A stretch of DNA of 64,000 nt. It comes from Croceibacterium segetis. Its GTDB lineage: Bacteria; Pseudomonadota; Alphaproteobacteria; Sphingomonadales; Sphingomonadaceae. This document shows, piece by piece, positions 57,119-64,000 of the stretch (position 1 is the stretch's first letter; each line of letters starts with the position of its first letter). The stretch covers positions 1-64,000 of the forward strand of contig NZ_JAANOZ010000001.1 in NCBI RefSeq assembly GCF_011320115.1, written 5' to 3'. The position numbers and the translations under genes were made by a program. Under the pieces are notes generated by a model. The model had not been told where the DNA came from. It saw nothing but the letters and a program-made list of their open reading frames with translations, and did not search any database.

Positions 57119-58636
57119 GTGAGCGACCCGCGAACGGACGCCTGGCAAGTCATCAGGACCCGGTCCGACGCAACGCTGGCCGAGCTGTTCGAGCGCGATC
57201 CCGAGCGCGTCGGCAAGCTATGCGGCCGGATCGACACGGGCGAGGGCGGGGTGCTGTTCGACTGGTCGAAGACCCACCTGACCGACGAGCTGCTGGGCGA
57301 TTTCGAAGCGCTCGCGGAGGCGGCGGGCTTCGCCGAGATGCGTCGCAAGCTGTTCGCCGGCGAGGTGGTCAATGGAACCGAGAATCGCGCCGCCGAGCAC
57401 CCGGCGCTGCGCGGGGTCGGCAAGGAAGCGAGCATCGAGGAGGCGATGGCGCTCGCCGCGCGGATGAAGCTGCTGGTCGAGGCGATCCACGACGGCGCGC
57501 TCGGCGAGGTCAACCATCTGATCCATATCGGCATCGGCGGCTCGGCGCTCGGCCCGGCTCTGGCGGTCGATGCCCTGGCGCGCGACCTCAAGCGTTGCGA
57601 CGTCCACGTCGTCTCGAACGTGGACGGCCTCGCGCTCGAGGAAGCGTTCATGGCCTGCGACCCGGCGACCACGCTAATTGCCGTGGCCAGCAAGACGTTC
57701 ACGACCATCGAGACGATGACCAACGCGGAAAGCGCGCTGGCTTGGCTGCGGGACAACGGCGTGGTGGACCCCTACGGCCGGGTCGTCGCGCTCACCGCCA
57801 GCCCGGAGAAGGCGGTCGAATGGGGTGTCGACGAGACGCGGGTGCTGCCGTTCTCACAGAGCGTCGGCGGGCGTTATTCGCTGTGGTCCTCGATCGGCTT
57901 CCCGATCGCCATGGCCGTGGGCTGGGAGGACTTCGCCGCGATGCTTGACGGCGCGGCGCGGGTCGACGCCCACTTCCGCGATACCGGCGGCCGCGCGAAC
58001 CTGCCGCTTCGCGCGGCGTTCGCCGATCTCTACTACGCCCGCGTCCGGGGCGCCGAGACGCGCGCCGTGTTCGCCTACGACGAGCGCCTGAGGTTGCTGC
58101 CGAGCTATCTCCAGCAGCTCGAGATGGAATCCAACGGCAAGAGCGTGACCGTGGACGGCGCACCGGTCGATGGTCCGACCGCTCCGATCACCTGGGGCGG
58201 GGTCGGCACCGACGCGCAGCACGCTGTGTTCCAGCTGCTCCACCAGGGCACTCACCTCGTGCCGATCGAGTTCATCGCCAGCGTGGCCCCGGGCGACCAG
58301 CTCGACCTGGCGCACCACCGCATCCTGCTCATGAACTGCTTCGCCCAAGGAGCGGCGCTGATGGCCGGGCGCGCCAGCGACGATCCGGCGCGCAGCTATC
58401 CCGGCAACAGGCCCAGCGCGACGATCCTGTGCGACGATCTCGATCCGGCCACGCTGGGCGCGCTGGTCGCCTTCCACGAGCACCGCACGTTCGCGAACGC
58501 CGTGCTGATGGGCATCAACCCGTTCGACCAGTTCGGCGTCGAGCTCGGCAAGGACATCGCCCGCAAGATCGAGGCCGGCGGGGAGCGCTTCGATCCGAGC
58601 ACCGAGGCGCTGCTCGAGGCGGCCGGGCTGGCCTGA
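57119..58636 (+). CDS. pgi: Glucose-6-phosphate isomerase
   Basis: AGGAAAGG precedes the GTG start with an 8-base spacer. The 505-residue protein has G-I-G-G-S-A-L-G-P, the first signature V-G-G-R-Y-S-L-W-S-S-I-G and the second signature F-D-Q-F-G-V-E-L-G-K. It interconverts glucose-6- and fructose-6-phosphate. The gene is monocistronic and converges with an L,D-transpeptidase gene 3 bases away. Confidence 0.96.
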   Translation: MSDPRTDAWQVIRTRSDATLAELFERDPERVGKLCGRIDTGEGGVLFDWSKTHLTDELLGDFEALAEAAGFAEMRRKLFAGEVVNGTENRAAEHPALRGVGKEASIEEAMALAARMKLLVEAIHDGALGEVNHLIHIGIGGSALGPALAVDALARDLKRCDVHVVSNVDGLALEEAFMACDPATTLIAVASKTFTTIETMTNAESALAWLRDNGVVDPYGRVVALTASPEKAVEWGVDETRVLPFSQSVGGRYSLWSSIGFPIAMAVGWEDFAAMLDGAARVDAHFRDTGGRANLPLRAAFADLYYARVRGAETRAVFAYDERLRLLPSYLQQLEMESNGKSVTVDGAPVDGPTAPITWGGVGTDAQHAVFQLLHQGTHLVPIEFIASVAPGDQLDLAHHRILLMNCFAQGAALMAGRASDDPARSYPGNRPSATILCDDLDPATLGALVAFHEHRTFANAVLMGINPFDQFGVELGKDIARKIEAGGERFDPSTEALLEAAGLA

Positions 58637-58639
58637 ACG

Positions 58640-59212
58640 CTATTTCGTGATCAGCACCGGTGTGCCGATCTTGGTCGCTTCGAACAGTTTCGCGGCAAAC
58701 TCGTCGGGCAGGCGGATGCACCCGTGCGAGGCAGGATATCCCGGCAACCTGCCCGCGTGGAGCGCTACCCCGTAGCTGGTGATCTGCTGCATGTATGGCA
58801 TCGGCGCGTTGTCATACTTCTTTGAAAAATAGCGCCGGTACTTCGCCAGGACCTTGAAGCTGCCCGGCAGTGTCTCGTGCCCCGCGCGCCCGGTCGATAC
58901 GGTCGAAACCGCGACCAGGCGGTCATCGTCGTAGGCGTAGATCAGCTGCTCTGTGAGCCTGAGCGCCAGCCGGTCGACCTCGGTCGTGCCGTCCGTCCAC
59001 AGGAACTTGCCGTTCTCGAGTGTGTCCTGACCGAAGGCCTCGCTCATGGCGGCGCGAGGATCGTCCGCTGCTTCGGCGAGCCTGACGACTGCCACGACGG
59101 GTTCGTCCGTCGTCTGCGCCTGCGCCGGAATTGCCAGCGCCGGCGCGCCCAGCAGAGAAAGCCCTTGGACCAAGAGCCTGGTTTTCGCTTCAATTCTAAA
59201 AGACATTCGCAT
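58640..59212 (-). CDS. L,D-transpeptidase (YkuD), exported
   Basis: This 190-residue protein has an N-terminal signal ending near A-Q-A-Q-T and a C-terminal YkuD domain with the motif S-H-G-C-I-R-L-P; the Cys is the active site. The preceding region has H-A-G-R-L-P-G-Y-P-A. These enzymes cross-link peptidoglycan or attach lipoproteins. It is a close paralogue of the gene just upstream at 59301, so a tandem duplication is likely. Confidence 0.9.
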   Translation of the reverse strand: MRMSFRIEAKTRLLVQGLSLLGAPALAIPAQAQTTDEPVVAVVRLAEAADDPRAAMSEAFGQDTLENGKFLWTDGTTEVDRLALRLTEQLIYAYDDDRLVAVSTVSTGRAGHETLPGSFKVLAKYRRYFSKKYDNAPMPYMQQITSYGVALHAGRLPGYPASHGCIRLPDEFAAKLFEATKIGTPVLITK

Positions 59213-59300
59213 GCCTGCGGGCTAGCAACGTGGGCCGCAGGCTTCGCTCCGTAATGTCCGCGATTCCCGCGCGCAGCAGACGCATCTGCTAACGCGCTGC

Positions 59301-59891
59301 TCAGTCCTTCAGGGCAACCTGGGCCGTCGTGGGGTCGAAGTACGGCGGGTAACCGCCGACGTAGACCGGGATGCCCACTTCGGTCGCGGCGAACAGCTTG
59401 GCGGCAAACTTGGTCGGCATGCGGATGCACCCGTGCGACGCGGGATAGCCGGGCAGAGGTCCGCCGTGCATGGCGATGCCGTAGTCGTCGATCCGCTGCA
59501 TGTACGGCATGCTGGCGTTGTCGTACTTTTTCGAGCGGTAGCTCTCGTGCCGCTCGAGGATCCGGAAGATGCCGGTCGGGGTGATGTGGCCTTCGCGCGC
59601 GGTCGAGGCCGTCGCGGCGCCGACCAGCTCGTCACCGTCGTAGGCATAGACCATCTGGTCCGCCAGGCTGACCACCACGCGGGTGACGGTGTCGGCGCCA
59701 TCCTTCCACATGAACTGGCCGTTCTTGAGCGTGTCCTTGCCGAAGGTATCGAACAAATCCTCGCGCGCGTCGGCGGCGGCGTCGAAGGCCTTTTCGACCG
59801 CTTGTTGGCTTTCATTCGATGCTTGCGCGGGGGCCGGCACGGCGAGAGCCAGCGCACCCAAAAGCGCAAGACTTTGCGCCAGGCGTTTCAT
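59301..59891 (-). CDS. L,D-transpeptidase (YkuD), exported
   Basis: This 196-residue protein has a signal ending P-A-P-A-Q-A and the YkuD domain with H-G-G-P-L-P-G-Y-P-A-S-H-G-C-I-R-M-P. Overall order and many blocks (K-Y-D-N-A-S-M-P-Y-M-Q) match the neighbour ending at 58640, so the two are paralogues. The start is taken as the ATG at 59891; a TTG or GTG 9-12 bases upstream is possible. It is likely co-transcribed with its paralogue. Confidence 0.9.
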   Translation of the reverse strand: MKRLAQSLALLGALALAVPAPAQASNESQQAVEKAFDAAADAREDLFDTFGKDTLKNGQFMWKDGADTVTRVVVSLADQMVYAYDGDELVGAATASTAREGHITPTGIFRILERHESYRSKKYDNASMPYMQRIDDYGIAMHGGPLPGYPASHGCIRMPTKFAAKLFAATEVGIPVYVGGYPPYFDPTTAQVALKD

Positions 59892-60008
59892 TTTCGTCAC
59901 CAATTCTCAAAACTTGCTTTGGTTTAATAATGCCCATTCGCGCGGTGGGTTCCGCTTTTCTTCCGGGCAACTCGGCGCGCCAAAGCAAGCATTCGCCGTA
60001 TCGAGGCC

Positions 60009-60236
60009 TCAGTCGTCCTCTTCGCGCACCGCTTCTTCAGCCGCCAGGAAGCCGATCTTCGAGTGCTGGCCGTCGCAGAACGGCTTGGTGGTCGAGGCGC
60101 CGCAGCGACACAGGAAGACGTGCTTCTGCCCGGCGAGAGTGTAGGCATTGCCGCCGTCGTCGTGCATCTCGAGCTCGGCGAGGTCGCCGGTCAGCTTGTA
60201 GGGGCCGTTCTTCGTGACGGTGATCTTGATCGGCAT
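60009..60236 (-). CDS. CDGSH iron-sulfur domain protein
   Basis: This 75-residue protein has the single CDGSH motif C-R-C-G-A-S-T-T-K-P-F-C-D-G-Q-H, which binds a [2Fe-2S] cluster through three Cys and one His. The ATG at 60236 is preceded by GAGGAGA. Bacterial members are small soluble redox or iron-handling proteins. The last residues are acidic (E-E-A-V-R-E-E-D-D). Confidence 0.9.
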   Translation of the reverse strand: MPIKITVTKNGPYKLTGDLAELEMHDDGGNAYTLAGQKHVFLCRCGASTTKPFCDGQHSKIGFLAAEEAVREEDD

Positions 60237-60296
60237 CGCATCTTCTCCTCGCGCTGGCATGACCATAGCGCATCGCGCCCGGCGAAGGAACGCGTG

Positions 60297-60863
60297 TCAG
60301 GAGAATTTGGGAAGCGGAACGATCATCGAGACCCGGCGTCGATAGTCCTCGTAGCCGCCGATTTCCTTTTCAAGGAAGCGCTCTTCGACCCGCGCCTTAA
60401 GGACGAAGCCGAGCGAGAACAGCGCCGCGCCGAGGATCGGCCAGGGCTTTCCCTGCAATCCTGCCATCGCCACCGCGCCGGCGATCAGGCCGGTGTAGAT
60501 CGGGTGCCGGACGAGGGCATAGGGGCCGGTATCGACCACGCGGTGCTCGGCCATGCGCTCGATCCCGCCCGACCACAGCTTGCCGAGCGCGATCCGCGCC
60601 CACCAGGCAAAGGCGATGCCCGCGGCGGTGAGCGCGATCATCGACCAGCCCAGGATGGGGCCGACATGCCACAGCAGCGGCTGGAACCTTGGGACGACTC
60701 CGTACATCAGGACCATGCCCGTTGCGACCATCAGGAAATGCACCCGGTAATCGCCGCGCGGCGCCTGCGCGGTCGGCTTGTCGCGCCATAGCGCGGCCAA
60801 TTGCCAACTGACCAGCCATGCCAGCCACAACGAGGCCGCGACCTTGACGTAGAACGGAAACAT
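60297..60863 (-). CDS. Isoprenylcysteine carboxyl methyltransferase-like membrane protein
   Basis: This protein of about 188 residues has five hydrophobic segments and the ICMT/NnrU-type end block G-P-Y-A-L-V-R-H-P-I-Y-T-G and Y-E-D-Y-R-R-R-V. Bacterial members are putative membrane methyltransferases with unknown substrate. The ATG at 60863 is chosen; the frame is open upstream but would overlap the divergent reductase gene. Confidence 0.8.
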   Translation of the reverse strand: MFPFYVKVAASLWLAWLVSWQLAALWRDKPTAQAPRGDYRVHFLMVATGMVLMYGVVPRFQPLLWHVGPILGWSMIALTAAGIAFAWWARIALGKLWSGGIERMAEHRVVDTGPYALVRHPIYTGLIAGAVAMAGLQGKPWPILGAALFSLGFVLKARVEERFLEKEIGGYEDYRRRVSMIVPLPKFS

Positions 60864-60968
60864 CCCGCGAATGTAAGGTGGTGTATCGTCCGCGTAAAGC
60901 ACCGCCTCGCGCTGGTTGGCAAGCGCCCCCGCAGCCGCCATATGCGCGGCGCAGCAGGAGCTTCCCAC

Positions 60969-62315
60969 ATGGCCGACTACGACTACGACCTGTTCACCAT
61001 CGGCGCGGGCTCGGGCGGCGTGCGCGCGAGCCGGGTCGCGGCCGCGCACGGTGCCCGCGTGGCGGTGGCCGAGGAATACCGCGTCGGCGGCACCTGCGTG
61101 ATCCGCGGCTGCGTGCCCAAGAAGCTGCTCGTCTACGGCGCCCACTTCGCCGAGGACCTGCAGGATTCGCGGGCTTTCGGCTGGACCGCCGAGAATTGCG
61201 TGTTCGACTGGAAGGCCTTGCGCGACAACGTGCTGGCAGAGGTCGACCGGCTCAACGGTCTCTATCGCCAGACCCTCGAGAACCACAAGGTCGAGATCAT
61301 CGAGCAGCGGGCCACGGTCAGCGGCCCGCACGAGGTGACGCTGGCCGACGGAACGAGGAAGACGGCGAAAGTCATCCTGGTGTGTACCGGCGCCCGGCCG
61401 CACATCCCGTCATGTCCCGGGCACGAGCTCGGTATCACCAGCAACGAGGTGTTCCACCTCGACGAAGTGCCGAAACGGATCCTGATTTCCGGGGCGGGCT
61501 ACATCGCCAACGAGTTCGCGGGTATTTTCAACGAGTTCGGCTCGAAGGTCACGCTGATCAACCGTTCCGACCAGCTGCTGCGCGGCTACGACGAGAGCAT
61601 GCGCGACCGGCTGCTGCAGATCAGCACGATGAAGGGCATCGGCTTCCGCTTCAACGCCGAGTTCCGCGGCATTCACAAGAACGAGGACGGCAGCTTGCGC
61701 GTCTCGATGACCAACCATGACGATCTCGAGGTCGATTGCGTGCTGTTCGCCACCGGCCGCCTGCCGAATACCGAGGGGCTGGGCCTCGAGGATGCCGGGG
61801 TCGAACTCGGCGCCAAGGGCGAGATCAAGGTGGACAAGTATTCGCGCACCAGTGTCGAGAGCATTTATGCCGTCGGCGATGTGACCGACCGGATCCAGCT
61901 CACGCCGGTGGCCATTCGCGAAGGACAGGCGTTCGCCGACACCGTGTTCGGCAACAAGCCGACGACGGTCGACTACTCATGCGTCCCGAGCGCGGTGTTC
62001 AGCCACCCGCCGATCGCCGGCGTCGGCATGACCGAGGGCGAGGCGCGCAACAAACTCGGCGCGGTCAAGGTCTACCAGTCGGACTTCCGGCCGATGAAGA
62101 ACGTGCTCGCCGGACGCAACGAGCGCAGCCTCTACAAGATCATTTGCGACGGCGAGGACGAGCGCATCGTCGGTATTCACATGATCAGCCCCGACGCGCC
62201 CGAGATCATGCAGGCGGCGGCGATCGCGGTGAAGGCGGGGCTCACCAAGGCCGATTTCGACGCGACGGTGGCGATCCACCCGACGATGGCCGAAGAACTG
62301 GTGCTGATGCGCTGA
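60969..62315 (+). CDS. gor: Glutathione-disulfide reductase
   Basis: AGGAG precedes the ATG of this 448-residue flavoprotein. G-A-G-S-G-G-V-R-A-S-R binds FAD, G-G-T-C-V-I-R-G-C-V-P-K-K is the redox-active disulfide, and the last block A-I-H-P-T-M-A-E-E-L contains the catalytic His-Glu. It reduces glutathione disulfide with NADPH. Its stop lies just before the convergent EF-hand gene. Confidence 0.94.
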   Translation: MADYDYDLFTIGAGSGGVRASRVAAAHGARVAVAEEYRVGGTCVIRGCVPKKLLVYGAHFAEDLQDSRAFGWTAENCVFDWKALRDNVLAEVDRLNGLYRQTLENHKVEIIEQRATVSGPHEVTLADGTRKTAKVILVCTGARPHIPSCPGHELGITSNEVFHLDEVPKRILISGAGYIANEFAGIFNEFGSKVTLINRSDQLLRGYDESMRDRLLQISTMKGIGFRFNAEFRGIHKNEDGSLRVSMTNHDDLEVDCVLFATGRLPNTEGLGLEDAGVELGAKGEIKVDKYSRTSVESIYAVGDVTDRIQLTPVAIREGQAFADTVFGNKPTTVDYSCVPSAVFSHPPIAGVGMTEGEARNKLGAVKVYQSDFRPMKNVLAGRNERSLYKIICDGEDERIVGIHMISPDAPEIMQAAAIAVKAGLTKADFDATVAIHPTMAEELVLMR

Positions 62316-62316
62316 C

Positions 62317-62949
62317 CTAGCGGCGCCGGCGCCCTTCGACGGGGGTGGCGGGCAGGGTGTCGAGCGTCAGGTACCCGCGATGCGCGGTGTCGAGCTGGTT
62401 GAAGCGCAAATGCGCCGCCTCGCTGGCCGCGGTGCGCGAAATGCGCCCGCGCAGTTCCAGGTCCATGGCCGCTACGGGCTCGGGCAGCCCGAGCAGGTCG
62501 AATCGTGCCGCCCCGATCGGTATCGTAGCCTTGCTGCGCTTCGGCCGGTCGACGCTGGGAAGGTCGACATCATCGCCGAATTTCGAGGCCCATTCTTTGT
62601 TGCTGTCGGGCGCCCGGGCGCCCGTCCACGAACCGCCGAGCGTTTCGGGCGCGACTTCGCCCTCGTAACGGGTCTTTTCGATGCTATCGATCGCGCCGTC
62701 GTGATTGACGTCGAGGGTATCGAAAAACCGCAGGAAGTCGGCGTTGAACTCGGCAAAGTCGAGTTTCCCGTCGGCGTTCTTGTCGGCGCCCGAGAACCAG
62801 TCGGCGACCGGATAGGGCACCTCGCCGTAGACGCGAAATGGCTCGCCCGAAGGGGCGATGAAGACTTGCGCGCGGCCTTGCGGCGCGGCATCGCCGGCCG
62901 GGGCAGCAGCTTGCGCCGTCATCAGCAGGATCGGAAGAAGAGCAAGCAT
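62317..62949 (-). CDS. Exported EF-hand protein
   Basis: This 210-residue protein has a signal peptide (M-L-A-L-L-P-I-L-L-M-T-A-Q-A) and two EF-hand loops, D-K-N-A-D-G-K-L-D-F-A-E-F and D-V-N-H-D-G-A-I-D-S-I-E, both with the usual Ca2+-binding positions. The C-terminal half (G-L-P-E-P-V-A-A-M-D) has no known domain and ends in an Arg-rich tail. It probably acts in the periplasm. Confidence 0.87.
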   Translation of the reverse strand: MLALLPILLMTAQAAAPAGDAAPQGRAQVFIAPSGEPFRVYGEVPYPVADWFSGADKNADGKLDFAEFNADFLRFFDTLDVNHDGAIDSIEKTRYEGEVAPETLGGSWTGARAPDSNKEWASKFGDDVDLPSVDRPKRSKATIPIGAARFDLLGLPEPVAAMDLELRGRISRTAASEAAHLRFNQLDTAHRGYLTLDTLPATPVEGRRRR

Positions 62950-63069
62950 CGCGGCAGGGTTCCTAGTTGGGGAATCGCATGATTGTACAGCGTTACCTTA
63001 CCACGGCCTGACTTGCCGGCCGCAAGCCCAGAAACAAGTTCTGCGCCAGGATCGTTCAGAGGGTGAACC

Positions 63070-63522
63070 ATGCCGACGATCTTCACCATTGGATACGAGC
63101 AGGCGACGCAAGCCGCGGTGGTCGCAGCCTTGCGCGAGGCTGCGGTCGAGGTCCTGGCGGACATCCGCTATCTCCCGTTGTCGCGCCGGCCCGGGTTCTC
63201 GAAGAACTCGCTCAAGGCCGCGGTCGAGGAGGCGGGGATCGCCTATCGCCACTTCCGCGATCTCGGCACCCCCGCGGAAGGACGTGCGGCGGCGCGGCGA
63301 GGCGATCAGGCGGAGCTTTCGCGCGTCTATTCCGGGCAGCTCGAATTGCCCGAAGCGATGAAGCAGATGGCCGAGCTGCGCGCGCTCGCCGAGGAGAAGC
63401 GTGTGTGCCTGCTGTGCTACGAGCGCAACGCGGCGGAATGTCACCGCGCACTGCTGTTCGACGCCCTGTTCGGCGATTTCGCTCGCGTCGACCTGGAACC
63501 GGCGCTCGTGCTCGCGAGCTAG
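63070..63522 (+). CDS. DUF488 family protein
   Basis: This 150-residue protein starts I-F-T-I-G-Y-E-Q and has D-I-R-Y-L-P-L-S-R-R-P-G-F-S-K and L-L-C-Y-E-R-N-A-A-E-C-H-R, the signature blocks of DUF488. The Cys and His residues in the last block suggest metal binding. Function is unknown. It converges with the PilZ gene, overlapping by 4 bases. Confidence 0.9.
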   Translation: MPTIFTIGYEQATQAAVVAALREAAVEVLADIRYLPLSRRPGFSKNSLKAAVEEAGIAYRHFRDLGTPAEGRAAARRGDQAELSRVYSGQLELPEAMKQMAELRALAEEKRVCLLCYERNAAECHRALLFDALFGDFARVDLEPALVLAS

Positions 63523-63875
63523 GCCCGCAAGGGGATTACGTTCGACGTCGGCTCGCCCGCTTCGAGCAGCGCTTCCAGCGTGCCTTCGTCGAGCGGTGTA
63601 TCGAACAGCACGCCGAGCGAGCCGCCCTTGGTCCACTTGAGCTTGCCGGCGATCGGTCCGACCTCGCCCAGCCACAGCTGCAATGCTTCCGAGCGGGTGA
63701 CCCCGACGGCCTCCGTTCGCACGCGGCAGCCCTGCAAACCCAGGTCGGTCACCAAGGCGGCTTCTGTGCCGCGCTCGCCGATCACGCACAGGCCTTCGAT
63801 CACCACCGCGTTGCGCGGCGCGGAGCGCGAACGCGCGCTGTTCTGCTGCAGTCTTGTGCGTTTTCCCCTGGTCAT
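63519..63875 (-). CDS. PilZ-like domain protein
   Basis: This 118-residue protein resembles a single PilZ domain: a basic N-terminus (R-T-R-L-Q-Q-N-S-A-R-S-R), then D-L-G-L-Q-G-C-R-V-R and G-S-L-G-V-L-F-D-T-P. The RxxxR/DxSxxG motif is partly degraded (D-L-G-L-Q-G), so c-di-GMP binding is uncertain. It could be an adaptor. Confidence 0.7.
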   Translation of the reverse strand: MTRGKRTRLQQNSARSRSAPRNAVVIEGLCVIGERGTEAALVTDLGLQGCRVRTEAVGVTRSEALQLWLGEVGPIAGKLKWTKGGSLGVLFDTPLDEGTLEALLEAGEPTSNVIPLRA

Positions 63876-63898
63876 GCGGCGACCCTGTAGGACCGGGG

Positions 63899-64000
63899 TT
63901 AAGTTTCTCTTGCGGAGCGAGGGTTAGCGCTCCGGTAAGCTCGAATTGCCGCGTGATAAGTTTCGACGAGCTTGCGCCCGAGCGCCGCGGGCGAAAGCTC
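63899..64000 (-). CDS. C-terminal tail of a probable glycosyltransferase, incomplete
   Basis: The minus strand is open from the window edge to a TAA at 63901-63899. The 33 residues begin E-L-S-P-A-A-L-G-R-K-L-V-E-T-Y-H-A-A and end S-A-R-E-T. The S-P-A-A-L-G-R-K-L helix followed by a Y-x-x-A-x-R pattern is often seen at the end of family 1/4 glycosyltransferases. The rest lies outside the window, so the call is tentative. Confidence 0.4.
   Translation of the reverse strand, partial: ELSPAALGRKLVETYHAAIRAYRSANPRSARET

Overview
The window is GC-rich and almost entirely coding. It reads as the chromosome of an alphaproteobacterium, most likely of the order Sphingomonadales. This is inferred from a 5-aminolevulinate synthase (the C4 haem pathway of alphaproteobacteria), the lepB-rnc-era order, GC-rich palindromic repeats, and dense operons in which stop and start codons overlap as ATGA, GTGA or TGATG. 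No rRNA, tRNA, phage, insertion sequence or CRISPR array was seen. Both window ends cut genes: a secreted G8-domain protein on the left and the tail of a probable glycosyltransferase on the right.

Layout. 0.6-15.7 kb: a secreted tannase-type esterase, two small DUF5985-like membrane proteins with a winged-helix protein, a cytosolic hybrid kinase with a very long HAMP array translationally coupled to a second hybrid kinase, a flavin hydroxy-acid oxidase, a homologue of the Anabaena sensory rhodopsin transducer, a thiamine-diphosphate enzyme, a decayed GMC oxidoreductase and a short-chain dehydrogenase. 15.8-27.3 kb: a single + strand operon for alternative complex III (actA-F plus a small membrane protein), a SCO copper chaperone and a caa3-type, A2-class cytochrome oxidase. 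Together these form a quinol-to-oxygen electron path that does not need a bc1 complex.

27.3-33.0 kb: a tight five-gene minus-strand cassette. It encodes a two-subunit split PEP-synthase resembling phenylphosphate synthase, a biotin carrier protein, a carboxyltransferase and a HAD phosphatase. It is preceded by a leader that can fold so as to hide the ribosome binding site. This is the best candidate for an undescribed system: a phosphorylation-dependent (de)carboxylation route, with no biotin carboxylase in the cassette. 33.1-38.4 kb carries an exported protein, two AraC-type regulators, a VOC protein, a decarboxylase-like amidohydrolase and an HSL-type esterase, which fit catabolism of small aromatic or ketonic compounds.

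38.4-64 kb is mostly housekeeping: small envelope proteins, a PAS-GGDEF-EAL-PilZ protein, a NarX/NarL-type pair, hemA, murI, plsY, dprA, topA, an MFS transporter, lepB-rnc-era, pgi, two L,D-transpeptidases, a CDGSH protein, an isoprenylcysteine-methyltransferase-like protein, glutathione reductase, an EF-hand protein, a DUF488 protein and a PilZ protein.
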